Shown here: positions 1 to 7,304 of the stretch, piece after piece
Layout of the letters: every line of letters starts with the position of its first letter
Position numbering within the stretch: position 1 is the stretch's first letter
Origin: an uncultured OCS116 cluster bacterium
Lineage (GTDB): Bacteria; Pseudomonadota; Alphaproteobacteria; Rhizobiales; TMED25
Direction: 5' to 3'
Assembly (NCBI GenBank): GCA_902613795.1
Contig: CACMIP010000001.1
Coordinates: forward strand, 1-42,086
DNA: 42,086 bases
The notes under the pieces: generated by a model
The model's input: only the letters and a program-made list of their open reading frames with translations
Database searches by the model: none
What the model was told of the DNA's origin: nothing
Made by a program: the position numbers and the translations under genes

Positions 1-2303
1 GCATATAGACGTTCTTGGAAATCTATGAATAGTTTTTGAATTTCTTCTGCACTGCCTAGCTCTTCTTGTGCCTCTGATAAACTGCCATATTTTACGGTTA
101 ATGAGGTACTCAGTTTTGATATATCAAGTTCATCTACCCCAACTTCAATATAATTCCCAAGTACGTATTTAACAAAATCTCGCTGATTATCATCCAGTAA
201 ATTATAAATATTATCACTATTTGTTTTAACGCGCGCTGATCTTGAAATTGGTGATTTGGCGTAAGCGATATATTCCAAGACATCGAATAAATCACTATCC
301 TGCGCTTCAATAAGCTCTTGCAGCTTTTCTAAATCATCCTTGTGACAGCCGACATCTTCCAACTTTTTTAGTAATTCCCTTCGTGTCATTGGATTTGCCC
401 ATAGCTCACGCAGACGTTCTTCGCTTTCCAGTAACTCTGGTAATTTGAGTACATCAAAAAGGCGCTTTAGAAACTCTTCAGCGCTGATTGGTTTGCCATC
501 AACATAGAAGTAAGTACTGCTCATACTCTGTATCTCACGCACCTTACCATCACTGAGTTTAATTTTTAGTTTAGTTTTCGGTGGATCTTCTTCACCGCCT
601 CCTGGGCTACCGCCACCCGTCACTCCACCGCTTCCCCCAGGGATATGTTCGCCGCCTTCGGGTTCAACTGGTTCGCCATCCCACTCATCGTCATTGAACA
701 TTTGATAAGCATTCACAAAATCGATAATCGTAAAGTAGTGTTTGCCATCAAATAAGCGTGTACCTCGCCCAATGATTTGCTTGAATTCGATCATACTATT
801 TACGGGACGCATAAGCACAATATTACGAACATTACGGGCATCTACACCTGTCGATAGTTTTTGACTAGTGGTAAGGATGGTGGGTATTGTTTTGTCGTTA
901 TCTTTGAATTGATTTAGATAAGTATCACCGATTGCCCCATCATTGGCCGTTACACGCACACAATAGTCAACACTGGGGCTATTTACGTTTTGGTTAATTA
1001 AATCGCGTATCATCCCGGCATGAGCTTGGTTGGCGCAAAACACCAATGTCTTCTCATTCTGATTGATGGCGGAAAGCATGTCTTCAACACGCCTTTTTTC
1101 TCTCTCTTTTATAACGATGGTCTTATTAAAATCTTTTTCAGTATAAACGTACTTTTCATCTACCTCACCCTCAATAACTTCATCGTCAGGCGTATAAATG
1201 TACTCATCAATCGTCGTTTGAATGCGCTTGACTTTAAAAGGGGTGAGAAAGCCATCCTGTATCCCCTCTTTCAAACTGTACGTAAAGACTGGTTCACCAA
1301 AATAAGCATATGTGTCTGTGTTATCTTTTCGCTTAGGTGTAGCTGTAAGTCCCAAATGTACGGCTCCTGAAAAGTAATTGAGGATATTGCGCCAATTACT
1401 CTCATCATTGGCGCCTCCTCTATGACACTCATCTATAATGATTAAATCAAAGAAGTCTGGCTCATATTCTCCAAAATAGGGTTCACCATCTTTACCGCTC
1501 ATAAAGCTCTGAAAAATGGTAAAAAATACACTGCTATTTTTTGGGACCTCACCGCGTTTTGCTATATCACTTGGAGTGATGCGAACTAGCGCTGCTTCAT
1601 CAAATGCTCCAAAATCTAGAAATGCTTGATTCGCTAGTATATTCCTGTCTGCAAGGAATAGGATCCGTGGCTGCCGCTTGCCATCACGTTGTAATGTCCA
1701 ACGGCTTTTAAATAACTTCCAAGCAATTTGAAATGCAATGAAGGTTTTCCCGGTTCCTGTTGCAAGGGTTAGTAAAATACGTTGTTTTTCTTCTGCGATG
1801 GCTTGGACAGCATTGCTAACAGCGAGTTGTTGATAATAACGGGCCTGGCGCGTGCCATTGAAATCCTCAAAGGGCACTTGGCTAAACTTATCCAGCCATT
1901 CACTACCACTGCCATAAACACGCTGCCAAAGCTCTTCTGGTGAAGGGAAAGCATCAACTTCACCCTCTGTGCCATTGGCGTGGTTAATTTCGTAGATGGC
2001 TTTTCCATTAGCAGCAAAGCTGGTTTTTAAGCGGAGTTTCTCTGCATAGAGCTTGGCTTGCGCCACACCCTCAGATACATCTAGCTCATTGCTTTTTGCT
2101 TCTACAACAGCAATCTTAGTGTTTTTGTACTCAAGTATGTAATCTGCGATCAGTTGTCCTGTACGAATGCCGCTGGAACGAATTTCACCGGCATTGATTT
2201 TATATTCCCGTCTTACGCGCACACCTGTTTCATTACTGGTAATCCAACCAGAAGCCTCAAGCTGTTTATCTATATATTCTGCACGGGTATCAGCTTCGTT
2301 CAC
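1..2303 (-). CDS. hsdR: Type I restriction enzyme R subunit HsdR (C-terminus off the left edge)
   Basis: Motor and nuclease subunit of a type I restriction-modification complex: it translocates unmodified DNA using ATP and then cleaves it. About 767 codons are open to the edge with no stop. The N-terminal nuclease shows Asp54 and Glu68-x-Lys70 (PD-(D/E)XK type). Walker A is ATGTGKT at residues 181-187, and the DEAD-like box DECH lies near 290. Further on are SATs-like LTATPK and the helicase motif IGRGTR. A glycine-rich linker around residues 541-572 joins the motor to an EcoEI-type C-terminal domain. The start is GTG, sharing the four bases GTGA with the hsdS stop, so translation is probably coupled. 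The family is usually near 780-800 residues, so little is missing. Base composition is clearly less AT-rich than the rest of the window, which fits an acquired island. Confidence 0.93.
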   Translation of the reverse strand, partial: MNEADTRAEYIDKQLEASGWITSNETGVRVRREYKINAGEIRSSGIRTGQLIADYILEYKNTKIAVVEAKSNELDVSEGVAQAKLYAEKLRLKTSFAANGKAIYEINHANGTEGEVDAFPSPEELWQRVYGSGSEWLDKFSQVPFEDFNGTRQARYYQQLAVSNAVQAIAEEKQRILLTLATGTGKTFIAFQIAWKLFKSRWTLQRDGKRQPRILFLADRNILANQAFLDFGAFDEAALVRITPSDIAKRGEVPKNSSVFFTIFQSFMSGKDGEPYFGEYEPDFFDLIIIDECHRGGANDESNWRNILNYFSGAVHLGLTATPKRKDNTDTYAYFGEPVFTYSLKEGIQDGFLTPFKVKRIQTTIDEYIYTPDDEVIEGEVDEKYVYTEKDFNKTIVIKEREKRRVEDMLSAINQNEKTLVFCANQAHAGMIRDLINQNVNSPSVDYCVRVTANDGAIGDTYLNQFKDNDKTIPTILTTSQKLSTGVDARNVRNIVLMRPVNSMIEFKQIIGRGTRLFDGKHYFTIIDFVNAYQMFNDDEWDGEPVEPEGGEHIPGGSGGVTGGGSPGGGEEDPPKTKLKIKLSDGKVREIQSMSSTYFYVDGKPISAEEFLKRLFDVLKLPELLESEERLRELWANPMTRRELLKKLEDVGCHKDDLEKLQELIEAQDSDLFDVLEYIAYAKSPISRSARVKTNSDNIYNLLDDNQRDFVKYVLGNYIEVGVDELDISKLSTSLTVKYGSLSEAQEELGSAEEIQKLFIDFQERLY

Positions 2304-3385
2304 ACTGCCTCACTTTGTAATTCTTGTGTAAGGATTGCAGATTTGAGAGATTCATAATTTGCTTTCTTTCTCCTCAAAGCAATTTTTGCTATGCTAATCT
2401 CAGCAAAGGCGCTATCAAGTTTGGCTACGATGCTTTGCTGCTCTTCTGGTTGGGGAAGAAAAAAATCAAATTCTAAGATAGCATTCATGTTCGCACGGGG
2501 CATCCTAGCCCCTGTGCTTGTGTTTTCGATTTTGTCAGCAACTATTGGAGATAACAGCCAATAAGCAAGAAATTTTCGATTTAAATTTGGAGATGGCTTT
2601 AGGCAAAAAATCTCAGTGCTACACTGCCCTTCAAAGTTTGGAACGAAAACCTTTTTTAAGTATGGACGCAACCTCCCATAAAGTACATGCGTCTTGTCAA
2701 ATTTGAAAGTTGAACTGGTGGATTCTGGAACCTCCAATTCATTGACAATTTGCATCGTCTCTGAAGAAATGTTTTCCATCCCCAAGTAAGGAAGTGAGCT
2801 ACCTTGTGCATTCACTTTTTCATAATTTACCACGTCCTTCAGCTTAACATTGCTCCACATCAACCCATTGTCTTTAAAACTGTTTGAAAGTAACGAAGCG
2901 CTTAGCCACACTACCTCCTCTTCCTTTCCGTTAGCTAACCTAATAGCCTCATCAATTTCAGCAAAGGCGGCATCAAGTTTCGCTACGATGCGTTGCTGCT
3001 CTGCGAGTGCGGGAAAGTGCGGGATTTCAAAATTTTCAATGTCCCCTTTTGAAATAAACGGCTGAGCAGCACCCCTTTTTGGTAATTCAATCGCAGTGAT
3101 GAGATAGTACAAGAATTTACTAAAAACTACATCTGCGTTAGGGGTAAGAGTGATTGTGTTTTTAATCGCTGTGAACCGCTGCTCGGGAAAAAACATTTTC
3201 CCACATTGGGCACCAATAGCTGACAATACGCAAACATCAGCTTCATGTTCATAATGGTTTAGCCTACCGTCAGCTCCAGTAGCTGATACTGCGAGATACA
3301 CACCGTCATCTACATAAGATTTTTTTGTTAACGCTGTGTTGCCCCAATCAACCTTACAAATATCACCCAATGTCGTAGCCATCAC
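2300..3385 (-). CDS. hsdS: Type I restriction enzyme specificity subunit HsdS
   Basis: DNA-recognition subunit that sets the target site for both methylation and cleavage. The 361 residues show the expected duplicated layout: target recognition domain 1 (about 1-125), conserved helix 1 starting AEQQRIVAKLDAAFAEID (about 128-148), domain 2 (about 175-310) and conserved helix 2 starting EEQQSIVAKLDSAFAEI (about 314-330). The near-identical helices form the spacer coiled coil of the family. The first start is GTG at 3385, directly followed by ATG at 3382; the hsdM stop TGA overlaps both, so either start keeps hsdM and hsdS coupled. At 361 residues it is somewhat short for a two-domain HsdS but appears complete. 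The bipartite recognition sequence cannot be predicted by eye. Confidence 0.92.
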   Translation of the reverse strand: MMATTLGDICKVDWGNTALTKKSYVDDGVYLAVSATGADGRLNHYEHEADVCVLSAIGAQCGKMFFPEQRFTAIKNTITLTPNADVVFSKFLYYLITAIELPKRGAAQPFISKGDIENFEIPHFPALAEQQRIVAKLDAAFAEIDEAIRLANGKEEEVVWLSASLLSNSFKDNGLMWSNVKLKDVVNYEKVNAQGSSLPYLGMENISSETMQIVNELEVPESTSSTFKFDKTHVLYGRLRPYLKKVFVPNFEGQCSTEIFCLKPSPNLNRKFLAYWLLSPIVADKIENTSTGARMPRANMNAILEFDFFLPQPEEQQSIVAKLDSAFAEISIAKIALRRKKANYESLKSAILTQELQSEAV

Positions 3386-4836
3386 AGCAACTCCTTAATT
3401 GCCTGCAATGCTTGTGCCGCTTGTGCATCAAGCTCCTCAATCTCTGCAATAATTTCTGCTGGAGTACGGTTATCAACTTCCTCAACACGATTGGGGTTGT
3501 TAACTGTCAAATCCCATGAGTCTGAATTGATGTCAGCAACATCTACTAGCCAACTATTTTCACTCAGCTCCTGTGTTTTTGACATCTCAACAAACTCAGC
3601 CAAATCCCTCTCGTTTAGCGGATTTTTTTTGCCCATGTTCCTACCAACATCCAGCTGGTAATACCAAATCTTGTCCGTTGGTTTACCCTTCTCAAAAAAT
3701 AGGACAACAGTTTTAACACCTGTGCCAATAAAGGCACCACTTGGTAAATCCAGCACTGCGAATAGATTACATTCCTCCATCAACTGCTTACGAAGGGCGA
3801 TGCTGGCGTTGTCTGTGTTGCTTAGGAACGTATTTTTGATAACCACACCACAGCGTCCATCACTTTTTAGAATTTTGATAAAATGTTGCAGGAACAGATA
3901 GGCAGTTTCACTGGTTTTGACGGGGAAGTTCTGCTGTATTTCTGCCCGCTCTTTGCCACCAAAAGGAGGATTGGCAAGTACCACATCAACTCTGTCCTTT
4001 TGCTGAATATCAGTAATATTTTCTGTGAGTGTGTTGCTGTGAATGATATTGGGTGCTTCAACACCATGCAGTATCATGTTCATAATACCAATCACATAGG
4101 CGAGTGATTTTTTCTCTTTGCCAATAAAAGTGTTGTTTTGCAGTTGCTCATAGTCAGCCGCGCTCAATTCACCATGCCCACGCATCCATGCGTATGCCTC
4201 ACAAAGAAAGCCCGCACTGCCTACAGCACCATCGTAAACAGTTTCTCCAATCTGCGGGTTTATGACTTTTACAATGCTTTTGATGAGGGGGCGTGGTGTG
4301 TAGTACTCTCCGCCGTTTCGCCCAGCATTACCCATGTTTTTGATTTTGTCTTCATACAAACTGCTCAGTTCGTGTTTATCCTCATTGCTGAGGAATTGCA
4401 GCTCATCCACCTTGTTGATAACATCACGTAAGGCATAGCCGCTTTGCAGCTTATTGCGGACTTCACCAAATATCTCACCAATTTTATATGTGATGTTGCG
4501 TGGGTTTTCAGCAGTCTGTTTAAAGCTGGCGAGATGTGGGAACAGTTTGAAGTTCACAAAATCCCGTAAGTCATCTCCAGTCATTGCTGAATTGTAATCG
4601 AGTGTTCGGTCAGCTTTTTTAGGAGCTGCCCATTCAAGCCAGCGAAATTCTCCGTCGATAATCCGACTGTATGTTTCACCATTTAGCATTGCTGCAGTTT
4701 CCTTGTCAGACTCAAAATCATCTAAGTACTTAAGGAATAGTATCCAGCTGGTTTGCTCTATGTAATCAAGCTCGCTACTACAACCAGCGTCTTTCCATAA
4801 GGTGTCATCTATTGATTTAAATACTTGATCAAACAT
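3382..4836 (-). CDS. hsdM: Type I restriction enzyme methyltransferase subunit HsdM
   Basis: N6-adenine methyltransferase of the type I complex, using S-adenosylmethionine. With the start at 4836 the protein has 484 residues and begins MFDQVFKSIDDTLWKDAG, the usual HsdM N-terminus. A longer frame opens at 4923, but its 29 extra residues are hydrophobic and not family-like. GEYYTPRPLI lies at about 176-185. The SAM motif I is DGAVGSAGF at about 202-210, with Gly where the classic motif has Pro. The catalytic motif NPPF lies at about 289-292. First gene of hsdM-hsdS-hsdR, overlapping hsdS. The ribosome site is weak (GGAA about eight bases upstream). No convincing promoter was found. Confidence 0.93.
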   Translation of the reverse strand: MFDQVFKSIDDTLWKDAGCSSELDYIEQTSWILFLKYLDDFESDKETAAMLNGETYSRIIDGEFRWLEWAAPKKADRTLDYNSAMTGDDLRDFVNFKLFPHLASFKQTAENPRNITYKIGEIFGEVRNKLQSGYALRDVINKVDELQFLSNEDKHELSSLYEDKIKNMGNAGRNGGEYYTPRPLIKSIVKVINPQIGETVYDGAVGSAGFLCEAYAWMRGHGELSAADYEQLQNNTFIGKEKKSLAYVIGIMNMILHGVEAPNIIHSNTLTENITDIQQKDRVDVVLANPPFGGKERAEIQQNFPVKTSETAYLFLQHFIKILKSDGRCGVVIKNTFLSNTDNASIALRKQLMEECNLFAVLDLPSGAFIGTGVKTVVLFFEKGKPTDKIWYYQLDVGRNMGKKNPLNERDLAEFVEMSKTQELSENSWLVDVADINSDSWDLTVNNPNRVEEVDNRTPAEIIAEIEELDAQAAQALQAIKELL

Positions 4837-4916
4837 TCTAATTTTCCAGAAAAATAGTAACATTAGGTCGGTTGCGATACAATTTGTTTTGTGTAAAAAG
4901 TATACAAAAGAAATAG

Positions 4917-5042
4917 AAGACATCGACTCTAGCTCAGACTGCCAAAAATGAGCTGCTTGTCGATTTTGGTGATGGCAAATTGACCAAGCTCGAACCGACC
5001 GGAAACATCAAAATATACAAGGTAGATTACATTGGCCTGTAA
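4917..5042 (+). pseudogene. Orphan C-terminal coding fragment, unidentified
   Basis: An open frame of 41 sense codons ending in TAA at 5040-5042, with an in-frame TAG at 4914 just before it and no convincing start. The translation contains NELLVDFGDGKLTKLEP and ends NIKIYKVDYIGL; it reads like a real beta-rich C-terminus, and its composition matches the GC-richer island. It lies upstream of and divergent from hsdM, between that gene and the tRNA-Asn fragment. The likeliest reading is the tail of a gene lost when the island formed or rearranged. Chance is not excluded at this length, and I do not recognise the family. Confidence 0.35.
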
Positions 5043-5161
5043 ATGTTTATTTATGCATTTGCCCTCCCACAGCCACTTCACAAAATAAATTAAAGATTAA
5101 CTTGTAATTAAGGTCTCTTGCATTATTATTTTACCACGTAAGCAATTGTGTTTATTTTGGA

Positions 5162-5191
5162 TGCCAACAGGCTGCCAAAAATATGCCAAAA
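5162..5191 (+). repeat. Three TGCCAA direct repeats at 11-base spacing
   Basis: TGCCAA begins at 5162, 5173 and 5184, exactly one helical turn apart; the last two copies extend to TGCCAAAA. A fourth copy, TGCCAAAAAT, stands at 4940-4949. Phased short repeats close to an attachment core resemble the arm-type binding sites of tyrosine integrases or excisionases. That role is inferred from position and spacing. Confidence 0.5.
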
Positions 5192-5205
5192 CTAGAGTAC
5201 CAACT

Positions 5206-5221
5206 GTTCCATAAATGGAAC
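5206..5221. repeat. Perfect 16-base palindrome
   Basis: GTTCCAT-AA-ATGGAAC: seven-base arms around AA, with no mismatch. It lies between the TGCCAA repeats and the tRNA-Asn fragment and has no T-tract, so it is more likely a protein-binding site or recombination element than a terminator. Confidence 0.5.
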
Positions 5222-5273
5222 ACTTTCGCTCTAAAACGTTGCTCACCAATCGATACAGGAAAATCATTGAGGC

Positions 5274-5318
5274 CTGTTAATCAATTGGTCGGGGGTTCGA
5301 ATCCCTCCTCCGGAGCCA
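5274..5318 (+). repeat. Partial tRNA-Asn(GUU) 3' end: probable island attachment site
   Basis: The sequence matches a tRNA-Asn from the anticodon loop onward: loop CTGTTAA (anticodon GTT, 5274-5280), 3' anticodon stem TCAAT (5281-5285), variable bases TGGTC, T stem and loop GGGGG-TTCGAAT-CCCTC (5291-5307), acceptor strand CTCCGGA (5308-5314), discriminator G and encoded CCA (5316-5318). There is no D arm or 5' acceptor strand (expected TCCGGAG), so it cannot be a working tRNA. Upstream, ATTGA then GGC precede the loop, so the anticodon stem is also interrupted. Integrases that use tRNA genes leave such a 3' copy at the far end of the inserted element; the intact gene should lie left of the window. 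Confidence 0.75.
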
Positions 5319-5348
5319 GAAAGAAAATTATATCCCTGCGTTCTATAA

Positions 5349-5870
5349 TCAACCAATAATTTTTTTGTATTGCCTTGTGACATCATCTATATAACTCTGT
5401 AGTGGCTGTGTGTTATAATCTAGTATTTTGCATACCGTATAAAACGTGGAGTCTTCAGTTGCCAGTTGCAGAGATAGTGTCGCTTGATCTATCGAGTGAG
5501 ATATCATCGTGTTCCCCTCATGAAGCTCACTTAGCGTTAATTTACCCATGCCATCCAACTCAGCAACAGTAATTTCTCTCGGATAAGTCGGGCTAACCTC
5601 TAATTCCATTTTTGACTCGCTAACCACAAATCTGACAATTCTGGAGTCAATATCATCCGAGTTTGATATTCTTAATATTGTAATAGCATTAAAATATTTA
5701 TCTAGTCCAAAGCGGAGTATTTTCTCAGCATCAGTATTTCTGGTATTGTTCGCACTGAAGTCTAGATTCAAATAGCATTTTAATGTGATATTGGGTACTT
5801 CGCTCGAGACTCTATCCACAGCAACTAGATGAATAATGAAAGCCAATGCAATTAACAATAATTTTTTCAT
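5349..5870 (-). CDS. Secreted protein of unknown function with a cysteine pair
   Basis: 173 residues with an N-terminal signal peptide (MKKLLLIALAFIIHLVAV, likely cut near residue 23), so probably periplasmic or extracellular. The mature part has Cys32 and Cys147, a possible disulfide, alternating hydrophobic strands, and a C-terminal helix ending QYKKIIG. No known domain is recognised. It resembles the protein at 6477-6992: same strand, nearly the same length, first cysteine at 32, and a C-terminal Y-x-x-C-K-x-L element followed by a helix ending K-I-I. It is the first gene inside the conserved chromosome next to the island boundary, and its composition is typical of the AT-rich host. Confidence 0.7.
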   Translation of the reverse strand: MKKLLLIALAFIIHLVAVDRVSSEVPNITLKCYLNLDFSANNTRNTDAEKILRFGLDKYFNAITILRISNSDDIDSRIVRFVVSESKMELEVSPTYPREITVAELDGMGKLTLSELHEGNTMISHSIDQATLSLQLATEDSTFYTVCKILDYNTQPLQSYIDDVTRQYKKIIG

Positions 5871-5974
5871 ACAAAACTATATCACTCGACTGAATATTTG
5901 ACAAACCTACTATATGATACATATTTATCAATGGAATAAAACTTAGTTGCGTACTAATATGTAGGCAACAAATT

Positions 5975-6050
5975 GCCGTAGTAACTCAGTTGGTAGAGTG
6001 CTTAATTCGTAATTAAGAAGTCACAGGTTCAAGTCCTGTCTACGGCACCA
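5975..6050 (+). tRNA. tRNA-Thr(CGU)
   Basis: A complete 76-base cloverleaf with encoded CCA. Acceptor GCCGTAG (5975-5981) pairs with CTACGGC (6040-6046); D stem ACTC/GAGT; anticodon stem CTTAA/TTAAG around loop TTCGTAA, giving anticodon CGT, which reads ACG threonine codons; T stem ACAGG/CCTGT with loop TTCAAGT; discriminator A. It stands alone between two minus-strand genes. Confidence 0.96.
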
Positions 6051-6051
6051 C

Positions 6052-6087
6052 AAAAAAAATTAATTCATGACGTTACTTGGCATGAAT
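6052..6087 (-). terminator. Probable terminator of the DUF3764-like gene
   Basis: Read on the minus strand, a perfect seven-base stem ATTCATG/CATGAAT with an 11-base loop (6063-6087) is followed by TAATTTTTTTTG. It lies 21 bases past the stop of the gene at 6109 and would also keep its transcript out of the tRNA-Thr gene. The stem is AT-rich, so the call is moderate. Confidence 0.5.
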
Positions 6088-6108
6088 GGCTATTCGACTT
6101 AAATAGTT

Positions 6109-6384
6109 TTAGTCAGTGCATACACTAATAATATTAGAGTCTGGGCTTGGATCACCACCTGCTTCTGCTATTTTTTCAGACTCATTTTGCATATGCTCCT
6201 GAAGAGCTTCCATGCTTGGTGTATATAGAACGACATGTATGGTTGACTCATCGGCTAATTCATGACCACGGTATATTGTTTTTATACCATATTTGGACTC
6301 TCTGAGCTCTCCCACTTCATCAAATACTCTCACCCAATGATTATATTCTTTTGTTATCTTCCCTTTTATTACTAATGTTGGCAT
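6109..6384 (-). CDS. DUF3764-like small alpha/beta protein
   Basis: 91 residues, no signal peptide or membrane segment, so cytosolic. Features: an opening strand TLVIKGKI, then HWVRVFDE, GIKTIYRGHE, a strand IHVVLYTPS followed by the helix MEALQEHMQN, and the acidic tail EAGGDPSPDSN. This order resembles the DUF3764 family, a ferredoxin-like fold related to ABM domains and mostly seen in marine bacteria; its function is unknown. The match is from memory of the pattern. It has its own probable promoter and terminator, so it is likely monocistronic; a GGAG ribosome site lies just upstream of the ATG. Confidence 0.7.
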   Translation of the reverse strand: MPTLVIKGKITKEYNHWVRVFDEVGELRESKYGIKTIYRGHELADESTIHVVLYTPSMEALQEHMQNESEKIAEAGGDPSPDSNIISVCTD

Positions 6385-6413
6385 TTAAAATCTCCGTTTA
6401 ATTAATATAATAA

Positions 6414-6443
6414 AATGTACTCAAAGATAAATCATATTGTCAA
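6414..6443 (-). promoter_or_regulatory. Candidate sigma-70 promoter for the DUF3764-like gene
   Basis: On the minus strand: TTGACA (6438-6443), 18-base spacer, TACATT (6414-6419), about 30 bases before the ATG at 6384. The -35 box is perfect and the -10 box is moderate. Confidence 0.45.
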
Positions 6444-6476
6444 GAAGACCATCACCTATTTCTTGTAAATTTGGGG

Positions 6477-6992
6477 TCAGGAAATAATCTTATTGCTTAG
6501 ATCTTTAAGTTCTTGTAATTCAAAGATACGCTCTAAAATTAGATCTTCGAATGATAGATTATTGTTTAGTTGTTTGCACTGATAATTAAGAGTTTCCCTT
6601 GAATATATGTCTTCAATATTCAGTAAATATGTTTTTCTATCCATCGTAAATTTATGTGGAAATTTAGCTGAATCTCTATTTATATAGAATCTATTTTGAA
6701 TTACCTTTATGTCAAATGAGTATACTAATTCAGCTGATACATCGCCATCGCTCCATGTATTGAAAGCGATAATGTCAGCATATCCATGATTTTTTTCTCT
6801 TAATTTTGAATTTCTTTCCACCATGTTCAGGCTTTCAGGGGAAATTTGAAGATAGAAACCTTTATCTGTTACAGCACCTGAGGAGTCTGTGTAATGACAT
6901 GAGAATTTACCATGACTAACTTCGGTTAGAGCAGTGTCTGAGAAGTGAGTATGACAAAACATTATAAAAACGGTGATTATAAGCTTTTTCAT
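6477..6992 (-). CDS. Secreted protein of unknown function with a cysteine pair (possible paralogue)
   Basis: 171 residues. The signal peptide begins MKKLIITVFIMF and probably ends near residue 21. Cys32 (in FSCHY) and Cys139 (in NYQCKQL) could form a disulfide in the periplasm; the extra Cys13 is within the signal peptide. The C-terminus is a charged helix ending SNKIIS. Length, strand, Cys32 and the C-terminal Y-x-C-K-x-L plus helix match the layout of the protein at 5349-5870, so the two may be diverged copies of one family. No known domain is recognised. The genes are separated by tRNA-Thr and the DUF3764-like gene, so they are not one transcript. Confidence 0.7.
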   Translation of the reverse strand: MKKLIITVFIMFCHTHFSDTALTEVSHGKFSCHYTDSSGAVTDKGFYLQISPESLNMVERNSKLREKNHGYADIIAFNTWSDGDVSAELVYSFDIKVIQNRFYINRDSAKFPHKFTMDRKTYLLNIEDIYSRETLNYQCKQLNNNLSFEDLILERIFELQELKDLSNKIIS

Positions 6993-7006
6993 AAAAAAAT
7001 TTACAG

Positions 7007-7135
7007 CTAACGGTAAAGAAAAGCTATTAATAATATGATTGAAATTGCAACGGCATAGTACTTAATTAGAAACTTTGACTGCCTATTGTGAACGCCTAAG
7101 TATTTATCAAATAGCTTCTTCATTGTCGGAGTCAT
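7007..7135 (-). CDS. Small single-span membrane protein (42 aa)
   Basis: A 42-residue frame: a basic N-terminal half (MTPTMKKLFDKYLGVHNRQS) followed by one hydrophobic segment (YYAVAISIILLIAFLY) and a final Arg. It has no ribosome site of its own, but its ATG overlaps the TGA of the 16-codon frame upstream (shared ATGA), so it could be translated by re-initiation. A basic stub plus one span suggests a small inner-membrane protein with the N-terminus in the cytoplasm. Not recognised; short enough that chance cannot be excluded. Confidence 0.4.
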   Translation of the reverse strand: MTPTMKKLFDKYLGVHNRQSKFLIKYYAVAISIILLIAFLYR

Positions 7136-7182
7136 GATTTATTGGCTTGTTTCGCAAAATTCTTCACTACAATTGAACTCAT
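7132..7182 (-). CDS. 16-codon leader-like ORF coupled to the small membrane protein
   Basis: Encodes MSSIVVKNFAKQANKS. A GGAG ribosome site stands at 7190-7193, seven bases before the ATG. Its stop overlaps the start of the 42-residue frame (ATGA at 7132-7135), the arrangement of translational coupling. It could be a leader peptide, a tiny protein, or the real initiation point whose frame shifted. No function is proposed. Confidence 0.35.
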   Translation of the reverse strand: MSSIVVKNFAKQANKS

Positions 7183-7304
7183 GTAATATCTCCTAAGTAT
7201 ATATATACTATTAGAAACTTTGTGATTTAGTCAAAGCAATTATTAGTAATATTATAATCTAATATGTTAATGATTACGTAATAATTATTTAATAAGGTAT
7301 TATT

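Larger units (their letters stand above)
4837..5348. other. Gene-poor end of the hsd island
   Basis: A 512-base stretch with no intact gene. Left to right it holds the hsdM upstream region, the orphan coding fragment ending at 5042, phased TGCCAA repeats at 5162-5191, a 16-base palindrome at 5206-5221 and a tRNA-Asn 3' fragment at 5274-5318. This is what the distal end of a tRNA-integrated island looks like. No integrase gene is visible here; it would be expected at the other end, left of the window. Confidence 0.6.

Noticed and set aside
1020-1370. 116-codon plus-strand frame opposite hsdR
   Set aside because: Shadow of the hsdR helicase region on the other strand; no ribosome site and improbable composition.
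4837-4923. N-terminal extension of HsdM to 4923
   Set aside because: The 29 extra residues are hydrophobic and unlike HsdM; MFDQVF at 4836 is the family N-terminus.
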